Positions 55,200 through 64,000 of a stretch of DNA of 64,000 bases are shown here, piece after piece. The translations under genes and the position numbers were made by a program. Origin of the DNA: Litoreibacter ponti. GTDB taxonomy: Bacteria > Pseudomonadota > Alphaproteobacteria > Rhodobacterales > Rhodobacteraceae. The stretch spans positions 2,294,001 to 2,358,000 of the forward strand of contig NZ_QBKS01000001.1 of NCBI RefSeq assembly GCF_003054285.1, written 5' to 3'. The notes under the pieces were generated by a model that worked only from the letters and a program-made list of their open reading frames with translations, was not told the origin of the DNA and did not search any database. Position 1 is the stretch's first letter; each line of letters starts with the position of its first letter.

Positions 55200-58100
55200 T
55201 TAGGTTTCTCCATCCGGCGAGTGTCTTCGCCGCGCTTCGATCAGCACCGTTCCCGTGAGCGCACAATCAGGCAGCGCAAACCGATCAGTTCGGACGTCCC
55301 AATGCTCCGAGGCCTTGAGTGCAAAAACGATCTCCGAAATTGCTTCAGCGTCGGCAATGACCCTTTCTGCATGAGTTTCACGCTTCGGAGTACAAGCCAG
55401 CTTCAATTCAGAAACCCCCAACGGGAGCGTCATAAGAATATCTGAGATGCTCGTGGCCGTTTGATTACTCAGTTCGAGCTCAACCACTACACATCCTGCT
55501 GTTTCCAGCTCCGAGAGTGCGCCTTTTTCGCTCAGGGCTTTTTCAAGAACCGGGCACTCCCCCTGAACAAATATCTGGGTGGGTGCTTTCTGCCAATCAT
55601 GCAATGAAGATCCCGCATCTGGGAAGCTGGAGATCAACGCCTGTGCCAGCACACGTTCGGCCACGTCGGAGCCGTCAGGTCCGGAACGCAAGCTTTTCGG
55701 TCTGTCCCAGCTATCGAAACGCCTCGTTTCTCGCATGCCGGATATAGGACAGGTGCCCCGGAACGGGACGACATCAGCTTTTGCGAATAGCTCAAACAAT
55801 TGTCTACGAATTGCGCGCGGCGCAAAGTTTCGGTCCACAAACTTCAGACCTGCCTGAGACAAGGCTTTCCAAGCCTTGTCGTCCTTTATCAGATTTTTTA
55901 CGGCGTCGATCGTGGCCGAAGCTCCGTCCGCTATGAGTATCTCTTTGCCGTCTTCCAGCCCCATGCCTTCGGCCGCGATAGTCGTGGCAATACATGGAAC
56001 ACCAGCAGCAAGCGACGAGCCGATTTTCCCTTTGATACCTGCGCCATATTTCAGCGGCGCAATCGTTGCGATCCGTTGTGCCAAGAAACCATCAAGGTCC
56101 TCAACAAAGCCCTCAACGATCACGTTTGCCCCTTCAAGCTCCAAAATCTCCGCAGGCGGGTGTGACCCAACGATGTGAAATATGAGATCGGGGCAAGCTT
56201 CGTGCAGGTCTGGCCAGATTTCTTCGATGAAGCTGACCACCGCATCCACATTCGGGGTGTGTTGGTACCCCCCTACAAAAGCGATGCCCGTGCGACCTTT
56301 GCGAGGCGCAACATCTCTTTGGCTTTCCAGAACAAGTGGGATGACACTCAGCGACGCCGTATGACCCAATTTCTGGAGCACCTCTCGTTCGGCTTGCGAG
56401 AGAATTATCGTGGCATTCGTCGTTTCGATCAGCCCAAGCTCCATGCGTCTGACCTCGTTTGCATGTGCCAACTCTTCGGGGCGCGATCCACCTAACTTGG
56501 CCTCGCGTTCCATCCGCAGGAAATGCAAATCGACAGTATCGAAAATGATCGGTGTCTTGGGGTAAAGACGCTGGATCGATCTCGCAAAATGCCCTCCCGC
56601 CGAGACCCGATAAAGAAAGAAGAGATCAAACCGGTGGCCATAGTTGCGAATATACGTCTCCAGATTGGTGACGTAGGGCATGTAGAGAAGTTCAATGCCT
56701 TCATCCTGCAAAGCTTGGCTGTAGTGGCCATCCCGCAGAAGGTTTTGGGCAACGAAGGTGACATCGTAGCCAAGTTGCACCAATAGCTTCATAAACCAAA
56801 CGCTGGTGACCGATCCTGCGTCGTGATCCGGCCGAGGCGTGACAGCATCGATTATCAAAATGCGCGGGCGCAGATTTTCGCCCAGCTCCCTCGGGTCTTC
56901 TTGTTGAGCGGGCAAGTGACGCTCTAGGGCAAATTCCCACTTCTCCCGCAACTTCTGCTGATTGACGACTTGGTAGGACTTGATGCCTGATTGTACTGAC
57001 CGCCCCAAGGATATGCCTTCGAAATGGACGATCGCGGAACTCGGGTTCACTAGCACGCGGTAGCCGTGCTGACGCAGCGCCATCGCCAGATCGCTGTCTT
57101 CGCAATAGGCGGGAACATAACGCTCATCGAATCCGCCCAAACGGTCCCACGCCGTCCGTCGGACCATGATGCCTGCACCGGACACGTAGTCAACATCGCG
57201 AAGGGTATTGTAACCAGGCTCGCTTGCGTCAGAATAACGGCCGATATTCGCACCACCACCATCGCGCCAGATCATACCGCCCGACTCTTGCAAAAGCCCA
57301 TTGGGATAGACCAATTTCGACCCGACCAGCCCGGCCTCGGGAATACGGTCCATCGTGTCCATCAGTCGGTCGATCCAACCCGGAAGGACGGCGGTATCAT
57401 TGTTCAAGAAATAAACAAACGGAGCTTTGGACTGCGCAGCAGCCGCATTGCAATTGCGCAAGAAGCCCAAGTTCTCGGGGTTGCGGAAGTAGGTCAGCCC
57501 GGGCAGCGACCCGAAAAACTGCTCCGTCTCATCCGTCGAGCCGTCGTCAGCAATAATGATCTCGATGGGCGTTTGCTCCTTGGCTTTCAAAATCGACCAA
57601 ACGCAACGCAACGTGTAGTTGAACTGATCAAAGACAGGGATAACGACGCAAACCTGCGGCGTCGCAGTGCGCGCCTCAGAGAAGGCAGATCGGACGTCGT
57701 CACGCACAAAATCCCATGATGCGAAGTCGTCTAGCCAAGGTGGCGAAGGCTGACGGATGCGCCCTTCGTCCAACCCGTGTCTCAAATAATGATCCAGAGG
57801 CGTTCTGGAGTAGGCATCAACGCCTGGGTTTCTCGCATGATAAAAACGATGACTGAAATCAGGCACGAGAGTTATATGAGGCTCCCGACCATTTAACGCG
57901 TAATGCTCCAAAGCGCCGGAAGTAGATCCGCCCCCCATATATGCGTCCGCATATGTTCGCGGATTGAAGTATGGGTTTGGACGGAGACCTCTGTTCTCCC
58001 CCTCCCGTAAGTAGTGCGTCAGACATCCGACCAGAGTGTCCTCTTCACATCCTGAGTGCGCTGCGTAGTAGGCGGCATCGAAGAGCGGCGAGCAACTAGC

Positions 58101-58643
58101 CCTGAGACCCAGATCTTTGGTCAGCAATGCTTCCAGCATTGTACGACCATCGGCTTCCGACAAACCGTGAGGACCAGAGCCAGAAATTCGGTCAAATTCA
58201 ACAAGCGGATGCACCGGAAGCGCGGTCCATCCCGCCGCGAGATATTGCTCCAGAGCTGAGCTGCCTTCGGGGACCTCGATCTGTCGGGCGACGAACGCAG
58301 GCAAGAACAGCAGGTTTGGTCTGATCGCATCTCGATCTTGCAGATCAAGGAATGCCTCCAGGATATCGTAGCTCGTCTTTTCAGATCCCAAGCCCAATTG
58401 ATCAGCAACAAACGAGACATCGAAAATCGGACTTGGGTTCACGCGAGAGCCCGAACTTGAAAGCGCATCCAGTGGATCGCTGTCAGAGCCTTCAAGTTGG
58501 CTGGCAATATATTTCAGATCAATCAGCGGATGCGGGTTGCGCAACTCCGCCCGACCATGCGCTTTGAAGTGCTTCTGAGGGTCGATGCCCGCTTCGTGGA
58601 CATCCTGATTTTGCGCGAGGTAGAAGCTCCTATCAAATATCAT
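55200..58643 (-). CDS. Double glycosyltransferase (GT2 plus GT4-like) with N-terminal repeats
   Basis: A 1147-residue protein. Residues 1-310 hold four copies of a unit such as FDRSFYLAQNQDVHEAG, FDAAYYAAHSG and FYHARNPGVDAYSRTPLDHY. A GT2 domain follows at about 325-560 (VCVVIPVFDQFNYTLRC, IIADDGSTDET, FVYFLNNDTAVLPG). A GT4-type domain runs from about 593 to 950 (LIIDAVTPRPDHDAGS, GIAFVGGYQHTPNVDA, PLKYGAGIKGKIGSSLAAG). About 190 residues of unknown role end it. Two activities on one chain would add two linkages in sequence. It heads the seven-gene heptose operon, and its promoter must lie in 58644-59015. Confidence 0.85.
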   Translation of the reverse strand: MIFDRSFYLAQNQDVHEAGIDPQKHFKAHGRAELRNPHPLIDLKYIASQLEGSDSDPLDALSSSGSRVNPSPIFDVSFVADQLGLGSEKTSYDILEAFLDLQDRDAIRPNLLFLPAFVARQIEVPEGSSALEQYLAAGWTALPVHPLVEFDRISGSGPHGLSEADGRTMLEALLTKDLGLRASCSPLFDAAYYAAHSGCEEDTLVGCLTHYLREGENRGLRPNPYFNPRTYADAYMGGGSTSGALEHYALNGREPHITLVPDFSHRFYHARNPGVDAYSRTPLDHYLRHGLDEGRIRQPSPPWLDDFASWDFVRDDVRSAFSEARTATPQVCVVIPVFDQFNYTLRCVWSILKAKEQTPIEIIIADDGSTDETEQFFGSLPGLTYFRNPENLGFLRNCNAAAAQSKAPFVYFLNNDTAVLPGWIDRLMDTMDRIPEAGLVGSKLVYPNGLLQESGGMIWRDGGGANIGRYSDASEPGYNTLRDVDYVSGAGIMVRRTAWDRLGGFDERYVPAYCEDSDLAMALRQHGYRVLVNPSSAIVHFEGISLGRSVQSGIKSYQVVNQQKLREKWEFALERHLPAQQEDPRELGENLRPRILIIDAVTPRPDHDAGSVTSVWFMKLLVQLGYDVTFVAQNLLRDGHYSQALQDEGIELLYMPYVTNLETYIRNYGHRFDLFFLYRVSAGGHFARSIQRLYPKTPIIFDTVDLHFLRMEREAKLGGSRPEELAHANEVRRMELGLIETTNATIILSQAEREVLQKLGHTASLSVIPLVLESQRDVAPRKGRTGIAFVGGYQHTPNVDAVVSFIEEIWPDLHEACPDLIFHIVGSHPPAEILELEGANVIVEGFVEDLDGFLAQRIATIAPLKYGAGIKGKIGSSLAAGVPCIATTIAAEGMGLEDGKEILIADGASATIDAVKNLIKDDKAWKALSQAGLKFVDRNFAPRAIRRQLFELFAKADVVPFRGTCPISGMRETRRFDSWDRPKSLRSGPDGSDVAERVLAQALISSFPDAGSSLHDWQKAPTQIFVQGECPVLEKALSEKGALSELETAGCVVVELELSNQTATSISDILMTLPLGVSELKLACTPKRETHAERVIADAEAISEIVFALKASEHWDVRTDRFALPDCALTGTVLIEARRRHSPDGET

Positions 58644-59015
58644 GGTTCATCGCCAAATTCTTTGGGGTTTCAGTCTCATCAAGTGATGTCGAACGCAACC
58701 GAGGATAAAGTACCCGTTGGTCTCCGAAATACTGCAGCCTGACACATGTGGTAGGCTCTTATGGCGGTAGCTATCAGGCAAACACGCACGAACTTCAACC
58801 CTTTGTTAAGAGACTTCGCGACCAGCGAAATCAGATCTCTTCCAGTCTTTATGTTTCTGGGTCAACGACTTACACCTACCCAACAAGATGTTTGACATTG
58901 AAGGTAAACCCACAGGCATTTCGACCTTCGGCAATCGAGGTAACAAACTCTTAATGGAAAAAGCGTGCCTGCCCTCATCCAGCATGCCTTCCGTTCAGAC
59001 ATGTCCGCGCGAACT
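58644..59015. other. 372-base gap upstream of the heptose operon
   Basis: This stretch is AT-rich compared with the neighbours and holds no gene that can be supported. It separates the operon starting at 58643 from the stop of the flavoprotein gene at 59016, so it must carry the operon promoter. No repeat, tRNA or integrase remnant is visible to mark the island edge. Confidence 0.4.
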
Positions 59016-60131
59016 TTATTCACCGTTCGCTGCGTACTCCGCCGCGCGCTCGCCGGCCCAGCGGCCCGTCGCGAGGCAGGCAGTAATCAGGTATCCGCCG
59101 GTTGGCGCCTCCCAATCCAGCATCTCCCCTGCGGCAAAGACGCCGGATCGTGATTTCAACATCAGATTTTCATCGAGCGCCGCCGCCCTGAGGCCCCCGG
59201 CGGTCGAAATGGCCTCGTCCATCGGCCGCGGGCCAGTGTGTCTGATCTCCAACCCTTTGACGACCTCCGCCGCTGCGGCAGGCAAGGGCCGTGCAAACTC
59301 CTGCAGGAGCGCCAGTTTCAGCGGATCCAGCTTCAGCACCTTGCGTAAGTGGTTCGACATGCTTGCCTTGCCGCGAGGGCGATTCAGCCGCGCTTCGACC
59401 TCTGCCACGCTCAGGTCTGGCACCAGGTCGATAATCAAAGGCGCGCCGTCCCGCACCGAAGCCGACACAGCGTAAACGCCGCCGCCTTCAATCCCGCGGG
59501 CCGAGACGATCGCTTCGCCACGGTGCGACTTGCCCTCCGTGACGAAGGCCACATTCTTCAAAGGCGTTCCGAAGTGGCGTTCCATGTGGGATGACCATGG
59601 GACTTCGAACCCCATGTTGGTGGGCTGGAATTGGGCCAAGTCACTCGCTGGAAACCGCGACACCCATGCGCCGTCCGAGCCAAGCCGTCGCCACGACGCG
59701 CCGCCCATCGCCAGCACCGTCACTGTATCCGGCGTCGTGCCGTCCCAAACGGTGCGTGTCTCGATCTCACCCCCGAGTTGATCAAGCCGCGCCAACCATG
59801 CGCGCAGCAAGGGCGAGGCTTTCATCGCAACCGGAAAAACCCGCCCGCTTGAGCCGGTGAATACGTCTTGCCCCAATTCCTGTGCCCAGGCCACGACCGC
59901 GGCGGGACCAAATGACGACACCATCGGATGTATCCAGTCCGGCAGGTGCTGCAGGAATTCCTCCAACGGTTTGTCCATGGTCAGGTTCAGCCCCGACTTG
60001 CCCGCCATCAGGAACTTGCGCCCGACGCTTGGCTTCTGATCTATCAGGCGCACGCGCAGCCCGGCCTTCGCCATCACCTCAGCGGCCATCAGCCCCGCCG
60101 GACCGCCCCCCACGACCAAGGCTGTGCTCAC
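59016..60131 (-). CDS. TIGR03862-type FAD-dependent oxidoreductase (BaiN/HI0933-like)
   Basis: A 371-residue flavoprotein: TALVVGGGPAGLMAAEVMA is the FAD fold, followed by QKPSVGRKFLMAGKSGLNLT, GGASWRRLGSDGAW and, near the end, SRSGVFAAGEMLDWEAPTGG. Length and motifs suit the HI0933/TIGR03862 group, which has no agreed physiological role. The gene overlaps the MscS-like gene by 4 bases (ATGA) and follows it on the same strand. Confidence 0.85.
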   Translation of the reverse strand: MSTALVVGGGPAGLMAAEVMAKAGLRVRLIDQKPSVGRKFLMAGKSGLNLTMDKPLEEFLQHLPDWIHPMVSSFGPAAVVAWAQELGQDVFTGSSGRVFPVAMKASPLLRAWLARLDQLGGEIETRTVWDGTTPDTVTVLAMGGASWRRLGSDGAWVSRFPASDLAQFQPTNMGFEVPWSSHMERHFGTPLKNVAFVTEGKSHRGEAIVSARGIEGGGVYAVSASVRDGAPLIIDLVPDLSVAEVEARLNRPRGKASMSNHLRKVLKLDPLKLALLQEFARPLPAAAAEVVKGLEIRHTGPRPMDEAISTAGGLRAAALDENLMLKSRSGVFAAGEMLDWEAPTGGYLITACLATGRWAGERAAEYAANGE

Positions 60132-61438
60132 TTCGGCATCTCGCCTTTGAACTCCACAACGCGGTGCGGATAGGGGATCTTGATCCCGTTTTCCTTCAAC
60201 GTGTTCCAGATAATAAACAACACGTCGTTCTCATACTTGTGCCGCCCGTCGTCGATCCCGTTCACCCAGAACTCCACCGCGAAGTCGATGCCGCTGTCGC
60301 CGAAGCCGCGCAGCTCGCAATCCGCCGGGTACGGCTCTTCCAGAATGTCCGGGTGTTTCTGCACTGCCGCTTCGATCAGTGGCGGCACAAGGTTGATATC
60401 GGTGTCATAGCTGACCGAGAACGCCGCCTCGTAACGGTTGGCCGATCCCTGGTCGGAATAGTTCGTCACCCGCGTGACGATGAAATCTTCGTTCGGCACC
60501 ACGATCCAGCGCCCATCGAACGTCTCCAGAATGATCGCGCGGGCGGTCATCTTGACGATCGTGCCCGCCTCGCCCCCGTCGAGCTCCACGTAGTCGCCCA
60601 CTGTCGCTTGGCCCTCGAGCAGCAGGATCACGCCGGAGATGAAGTTCGATGCGATCTTCTGCAGGCCAAAGCCCAGACCCACGCCAATCGCACCGCCCAG
60701 CACCGCCAGGGTCGAAAGGTTGACCCCCATGATGTTCATCAGCAGAAGGAACGCGGTGCCGAAGATCACGATCTCTGCCGTCTTAACGGCCAGTTGCCGC
60801 GTCGCCGGGCGCAGCTCTTCCTGCTTGGTGATCATCGCGGCGCTCTGGTCGTTCGACCAACGGCCCAGCCAGAACAGCAGCGAGCCCGCGATCAGCCCGC
60901 GCACCAGCGCCATCAACGAGAAGGAGATGTTGCCGACCGTGACCCGGAACTCCGTCAGGTAGACCGACGCCGCATCCAGCAACCCCACCGCATAGAGCGC
61001 GGCAATCGGGATCAGGACGAACTTGCCCAACAACTTCAGGAACGGGTCCGTCAGGATATCGCGCACCAGAATGCGCGCCGCCAGGAACAGGAACACTCGC
61101 TTGCCAAAGGCAATCACCGCGCCGCTGTCAAACAGCGACCGGACGATCTGCTCACCCACCGCCGTAAAGGCATAGGCCAGCACTGGCAGCAACAACGGCA
61201 GGAATTGCAGAACGAAGCGGCGCGCGGTGGCGAAAATGTTCTCTGCACCCGGCGCGGGCGTCAAAAGCCCGCGAAACGCGCGGCTCAGGCGGCGGTTGAC
61301 CAGCAGCGCCAGAAAATAGGCCGCGATCAGCAAAGCGAATTGCGACCAAGCCGCCGGGCTCGTGGCCCAGCGCGTCGCAATTTCTATCGCGGGCTCCGCG
61401 TAGCCCATGATCTGCTCGACAAATGGATAATTCTCCAT
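60128..61438 (-). CDS. MscS-family mechanosensitive ion channel
   Basis: The ATG at 61436-61438 follows GGGGG and gives 436 residues. About five to seven hydrophobic segments lie in the first 230 residues. The MscS pore region is clear: LAVLGGAIGVGLGFGLQKIA followed by SNFISGVILLLEGQATVGDY and DGRWIVVPNEDFIVTRVTNYS. The cytoplasmic domain makes up the C-terminal part. These channels release solutes when membrane tension rises. The gene is divergent from the HNH gene (78 bases between starts). Confidence 0.9.
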   Translation of the reverse strand: MENYPFVEQIMGYAEPAIEIATRWATSPAAWSQFALLIAAYFLALLVNRRLSRAFRGLLTPAPGAENIFATARRFVLQFLPLLLPVLAYAFTAVGEQIVRSLFDSGAVIAFGKRVFLFLAARILVRDILTDPFLKLLGKFVLIPIAALYAVGLLDAASVYLTEFRVTVGNISFSLMALVRGLIAGSLLFWLGRWSNDQSAAMITKQEELRPATRQLAVKTAEIVIFGTAFLLLMNIMGVNLSTLAVLGGAIGVGLGFGLQKIASNFISGVILLLEGQATVGDYVELDGGEAGTIVKMTARAIILETFDGRWIVVPNEDFIVTRVTNYSDQGSANRYEAAFSVSYDTDINLVPPLIEAAVQKHPDILEEPYPADCELRGFGDSGIDFAVEFWVNGIDDGRHKYENDVLFIIWNTLKENGIKIPYPHRVVEFKGEMPK

Positions 61439-61515
61439 GGTCGTGGCCCCCAATAGCCCTATTCCTCTTGAGCATCCTCAGTAGTCCGAGGCCGCGGCCA
61501 AAGGAAGTCTTTTGC

Positions 61516-61830
61516 ATGGATGAGCTGCCGATCTGCCCTCTCTGCCTGCGCCCGATCCCGCCCGGGGCGAAGCTGAGCCTGCACCACCTGATCCCGAAGC
61601 TCAAAGGTGGCAAGGGTGGTCCTGTCGTGCTGCTTCATCAGATTTGCCACAACGAGGTTCACGCCACCCTGACCGAGGCCGACCTCGCCCGCGACTACAA
61701 CACCCTTGAAGCGCTGCGCGCGCATCCCCGGTTGGCGAAGTTCGTCAGTTGGGTTTCAAAACGCCCGCCGGATTTCCATTCCGTCACCCCCGGAGCGCGG
61801 CCCGGAAACAGGAAGAAACGGAAGGGTTGA
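61516..61830 (+). CDS. HNH-type nuclease-like protein
   Basis: AAGGAAG before the ATG at 61516 gives 104 residues; the longer frame from 61423 overlaps the divergent channel leader and is not used. A short HNH pattern is visible: CPLCLRPIPPGAKLSLHHLI (CxxC then HH), KLKGGKGGP, LLHQICHNEVHAT with the last His. HNH proteins of this size are often annotated as endonucleases, but no partner or restriction context is present. It ends 23 bases from the convergent TetR gene. Confidence 0.72.
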   Translation: MDELPICPLCLRPIPPGAKLSLHHLIPKLKGGKGGPVVLLHQICHNEVHATLTEADLARDYNTLEALRAHPRLAKFVSWVSKRPPDFHSVTPGARPGNRKKRKG

Positions 61831-61853
61831 GGAGCCAACCCCAGCGGGCAAAC

Positions 61854-62552
61854 TTAATCGTCGCGCGACCAGGGTTTCTCCATCACCCGCTCAAAGGTCG
61901 GATTATCGAGATAAGACGCGATAAGCCGGTCCATCGCTGCCCGGGTCAATCTGCTATGGTCGCGGGAGTAACCAAGGCTGGCAACAAAGCTCCAATGCGA
62001 ATGCATCATGGAGACAAAGAGGAAGGACAGTTCCTCGCATGCGGCGCTGTCGAGCTCTGGATGCGCAATAGCCAATTCATGGATCATGACCTGACCCAAT
62101 ACGTTGTACTGGCTGCACATCCGGTCCTTCAAAGCCTGCGACCCGACCGAGTACGCCACCAGTGAATCGTAGACCTCCAGATTGCGCGGCATCGGATGCC
62201 CTTCGGCCAAATCGAAGAAGAAGTCCAAAAAGAACTTGAGCCGTTCGACTTCCCCGATATTCACAATGCCCGCGACCAGACTGTCGCGATAGCCGGCGGC
62301 GAGAAAATCGCACAGCTCGACGATCAATGCGTCAAGATCAGAGAAGTAATACCGGACCAATTGGCGAGACAAATCCGCCTCGGCGGCAACGTTTTCAAAC
62401 GACAGCGCCTGCACGCCGTGATGCTTCAAGAGATCTGAGGCGGCGTTCAGAATTTGGATTTTTTTATCAGACTTCGACTCGTTATTTGGCACAGCTTCCG
62501 GTCCCGTTCGCACATGCGCTAGCGGTGAAACGCAGGTGCCTTCGTTGCGCAC
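61854..62552 (-). CDS. TetR/AcrR family transcriptional regulator
   Basis: The first in-frame start is the GTG at 62550-62552 (232 residues); later GTG starts at 62513 or 62492 are possible, so the N-terminus is uncertain. The TetR HTH is clear: ILNAASDLLKHHGVQALSFE, VAAEADLSRQLVRYYFSDLD. The ligand-binding domain is divergent, with a LVAGIVNIGEVERLKFFLDF helix. The regulated gene is unknown; the next gene upstream is the enoyl-CoA hydratase on the same strand. Confidence 0.82.
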   Translation of the reverse strand: MRNEGTCVSPLAHVRTGPEAVPNNESKSDKKIQILNAASDLLKHHGVQALSFENVAAEADLSRQLVRYYFSDLDALIVELCDFLAAGYRDSLVAGIVNIGEVERLKFFLDFFFDLAEGHPMPRNLEVYDSLVAYSVGSQALKDRMCSQYNVLGQVMIHELAIAHPELDSAACEELSFLFVSMMHSHWSFVASLGYSRDHSRLTRAAMDRLIASYLDNPTFERVMEKPWSRDD

Positions 62553-62753
62553 AGTATAATGAATGGAATCCGAATTCGCGCAAGAGGACAGGTTTTGAAG
62601 TAGATCGACCCGCTAAGCTAGGTTTTCCTGTCGCCGCCTCAGCATGATCTGCCAATGGTTCGACAGATGCTGATAGTGTTTTCCATAACGTCTGTTAATC
62701 GTAGTTACGCAAGGGTTTTTCCACCTCGCGGCTCGTGCACTGGCAAAATTATT

Positions 62754-62768
62754 TAAGTCCCGATTAAT
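62754..62768. promoter_or_regulatory. CtrA-type site TTAA-N7-TTAA
   Basis: The sequence TTAA-GTCCCGA-TTAA at 62754-62768 fits the full CtrA consensus (two TTAA half-sites spaced by 7). It overlaps the stop codon of the enoyl-CoA hydratase and lies about 200 bases upstream of the TetR start. A second half-site-like TTAATCGTAG is at 62695. Whether CtrA binds here is not known. Confidence 0.4.
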
Positions 62769-63369
62769 CCAACAGCGCCTTTATCCCAGCTACATGCCTT
62801 GGATCAGCGGCCATGGCGGCCTCCGCAAGGCTGCGCGCGGCCTTGAGCGGATCATCGGATAAGCGGTCGACGAGGCCCCATTCCTCGGCCTGCATCGCAT
62901 CGATCTTTTCGCCCGCCATTAATATCATCTTCGCCCGCGAGACCCCCACCAGCGCGGCCAGGCGCCCCGGATCAGAGGGTTGCGGCAGGAAACCCAGCTT
63001 CATAACGGGGTAAAAGAAATTCGCCCCTGGCACAGATACCCGCAGGTCGCAGGCCAGCACCATTCCCATCGCTCCACCCGCAACGGTCCCGTTCAGCGCC
63101 GCGATGGACAGGCCCGGGAAGTTTGCAATTGCCCGCGACAGACGCTCCCAGATCGGATCGACCGCAAGGCCCTGCTTGGCCGCCTCGAGATCTGCGCCTG
63201 CGCTGAAAACCTTGCCTTCACCGGTCAGAATGATCGTCTGCGCCTTTCCGGCGGCGTCCTCTACAGTCAGCGCGAGATCGCGCAGCATCCGACGGGTGAG
63301 GGAGTTCGCCTTTTCGGGGCGGTTTATCTTGATAATCCACAGAGCATCTTCGCGGCTCACCTCGATCAT
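62764..63369 (-). CDS. Enoyl-CoA hydratase/isomerase family protein
   Basis: The ATG at 63367-63369 overlaps the SDR stop (ATGA) and gives 201 residues, somewhat short for the crotonase fold (about 250-260). KINRPEKANSLTRRML, FSAGADLEAAKQG (the oxyanion-hole glycine), AALNGTVAGGAMGMVLACDL (the second oxyanion site) and FFYPVMKLGFLPQ are the conserved blocks. The usual glutamate pair is not obvious. It is coupled to an SDR-type dehydrogenase, suggesting a small fatty-acid or aromatic-acid degradation unit, which is an inference. Confidence 0.82.
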   Translation of the reverse strand: MIEVSREDALWIIKINRPEKANSLTRRMLRDLALTVEDAAGKAQTIILTGEGKVFSAGADLEAAKQGLAVDPIWERLSRAIANFPGLSIAALNGTVAGGAMGMVLACDLRVSVPGANFFYPVMKLGFLPQPSDPGRLAALVGVSRAKMILMAGEKIDAMQAEEWGLVDRLSDDPLKAARSLAEAAMAADPRHVAGIKALLD

Positions 63370-64000
63370 GCTCCAAGGCCCACGCGGGCGCGGATGCCCT
63401 CGTCGCGAAGCGAGATCTCTTCGCCGCAAAACTCATCCGCGTCCGACCCGCACATCCAAAGCAGCGCCTTCGCAGGCCAGTCGGCGGGAATATGGACGGA
63501 CGGGTCAAGCTGGCTGACCGGGTTGATCCCGCTTTCCTTGATTACGACCTGCATCTCGGTGGCCACCGTCCCCGGGCTGAGCCCCATGGCCCGGATGCGG
63601 TCGCCGTGTTCCTTGTGAATACAGCGTGTCAGCATCGCAGCGCCAGCCTTGGACGCACAATAGGCGCTCCACCCTTCAAGCGGATTGGACGCCGCCCCGG
63701 AGCTGATATTCAGGATCGAGCCGCCGTCGCGCATATCGTCCAGCACGGCACGGGTCCCATAGTAGATGCCCTTAAGGTTGATATCGATCAGCTTCGACCA
63801 TGCGTCAGGGTCCGTTTCTTCCAGCCGTGCGATGGGTTCGATGACACCCGCGTTGTTGACCAGAATGTCGATACTGCCGAAAGCCTGCTTCGCCCGCGCT
63901 AACGTGTTGGTCCAGTCGTCCCAGATCGCAACATCCATAGGGCAGGCTAGCGCAGCGTCGCCGATTTCCGCGGCCAGCGAGGCAATATCGTCGCCACTGC
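63366..64000 (-). CDS. SDR family oxidoreductase (5' end outside window)
   Basis: The frame is open across the ATG at 63936-63938 to the end of the window (SGDDIASLAAEIGDAALACP precedes it), so the N-terminal nucleotide-binding part lies beyond base 64000. The visible part has the SDR blocks IDILVNNAGVIEPIARL, LNISSGAASN, the active-site SAYCASKAGAAMLTRCI (YxxxK) and LSPGTVATEM. It is a short-chain dehydrogenase/reductase of unknown substrate, coupled to the enoyl-CoA hydratase by a 4-base overlap. Confidence 0.85.
   Translation of the reverse strand, partial: SGDDIASLAAEIGDAALACPMDVAIWDDWTNTLARAKQAFGSIDILVNNAGVIEPIARLEETDPDAWSKLIDINLKGIYYGTRAVLDDMRDGGSILNISSGAASNPLEGWSAYCASKAGAAMLTRCIHKEHGDRIRAMGLSPGTVATEMQVVIKESGINPVSQLDPSVHIPADWPAKALLWMCGSDADEFCGEEISLRDEGIRARVGLGA

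Noticed and set aside
58748..58954. Plus-strand frame in the gap upstream of the heptose operon
   Set aside because: It has no ribosome site and no recognisable motif; treated as noncoding.
59882..61456. 524-codon open frame on the plus strand opposite the MscS channel
   Set aside because: It is antisense to a well-supported channel gene, with low-complexity, basic and glutamine-rich translation and no domain.

Overview
The window looks like a chromosomal segment of a marine-type alphaproteobacterium of the Rhodobacteraceae (Roseobacter group). This rests on gene families and gene orders recognised by eye: leuS followed directly by lptE and holA, a DUF3576 lipoprotein, HspQ, a co-chaperone thioredoxin next to a LON-domain and a Trm112-like protein, tandem Rhodobacter-type porins, and high GC with many four-base ATGA/GTGA overlaps. 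No database search was possible, so the assignment is an inference.

Layout. 1-31131 is mostly housekeeping: a LysE-type exporter with an XRE-cupin regulator, free methionine sulfoxide reductase and thiolase, a STAS/RsbW-like pair, gamma-glutamyltransferase, HspQ, an AEC transporter, a lytic transglycosylase-like lipoprotein, LolA, FtsK, an aminotransferase, an amidase, a Ubi hydroxylase, Trm112/LON/thioredoxin genes, exonuclease III, an MFS carrier, an alpha/beta hydrolase, an OmpR-type regulator, GTP cyclohydrolase II with an L,D-transpeptidase, YggS, two tandem porins, and the leuS-lptE-holA run. 31187-58643 is a 27 kb surface-polysaccharide island with two RTX proteins in its middle. 59016-64000 returns to ordinary genes: a flavoprotein, an MscS channel, an HNH protein, a TetR regulator, an enoyl-CoA hydratase and an SDR.

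How the island works. A KpsM/KpsE/KpsT-type ABC exporter (35406-38185) is split over two divergent units. The KpsM unit continues into an RgpF/WbsX-type protein, a sulfotransferase-like protein and a methyltransferase. rfbCBDA (47528 down to 44136) makes dTDP-L-rhamnose. A minus-strand operon from 58643 down to 48846 holds a 1147-residue double glycosyltransferase, HddA, GmhA, a fused HddC-GmhB, a reductase, a GDP-mannose-4,6-dehydratase-like enzyme and a methyltransferase-kinase fusion that resembles the O-antigen chain terminator WbdD. Together these suggest an exported glycan containing rhamnose and a GDP-activated (6-deoxy-)manno-heptose, possibly sulfated, methylated and end-capped with methyl phosphate. 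No outer-membrane export protein, KpsC/KpsS, flippase, polymerase or type I secretion gene lies in the window, so the set is incomplete here.

Most unusual points: the WbdD-like fusion beside an exporter whose ATPase is too short to carry a Wzt-type glycan-binding domain; the fused HddC-GmhB with a degraded zinc loop; an N-terminal module shared by two large glycan enzymes; a pro-region-less kexin-like RTX protease inside the polysaccharide island; and a 16-unit hexanucleotide repeat coding for Glu-Pro. No tRNA, rRNA, CRISPR array, insertion sequence or prophage was recognised.
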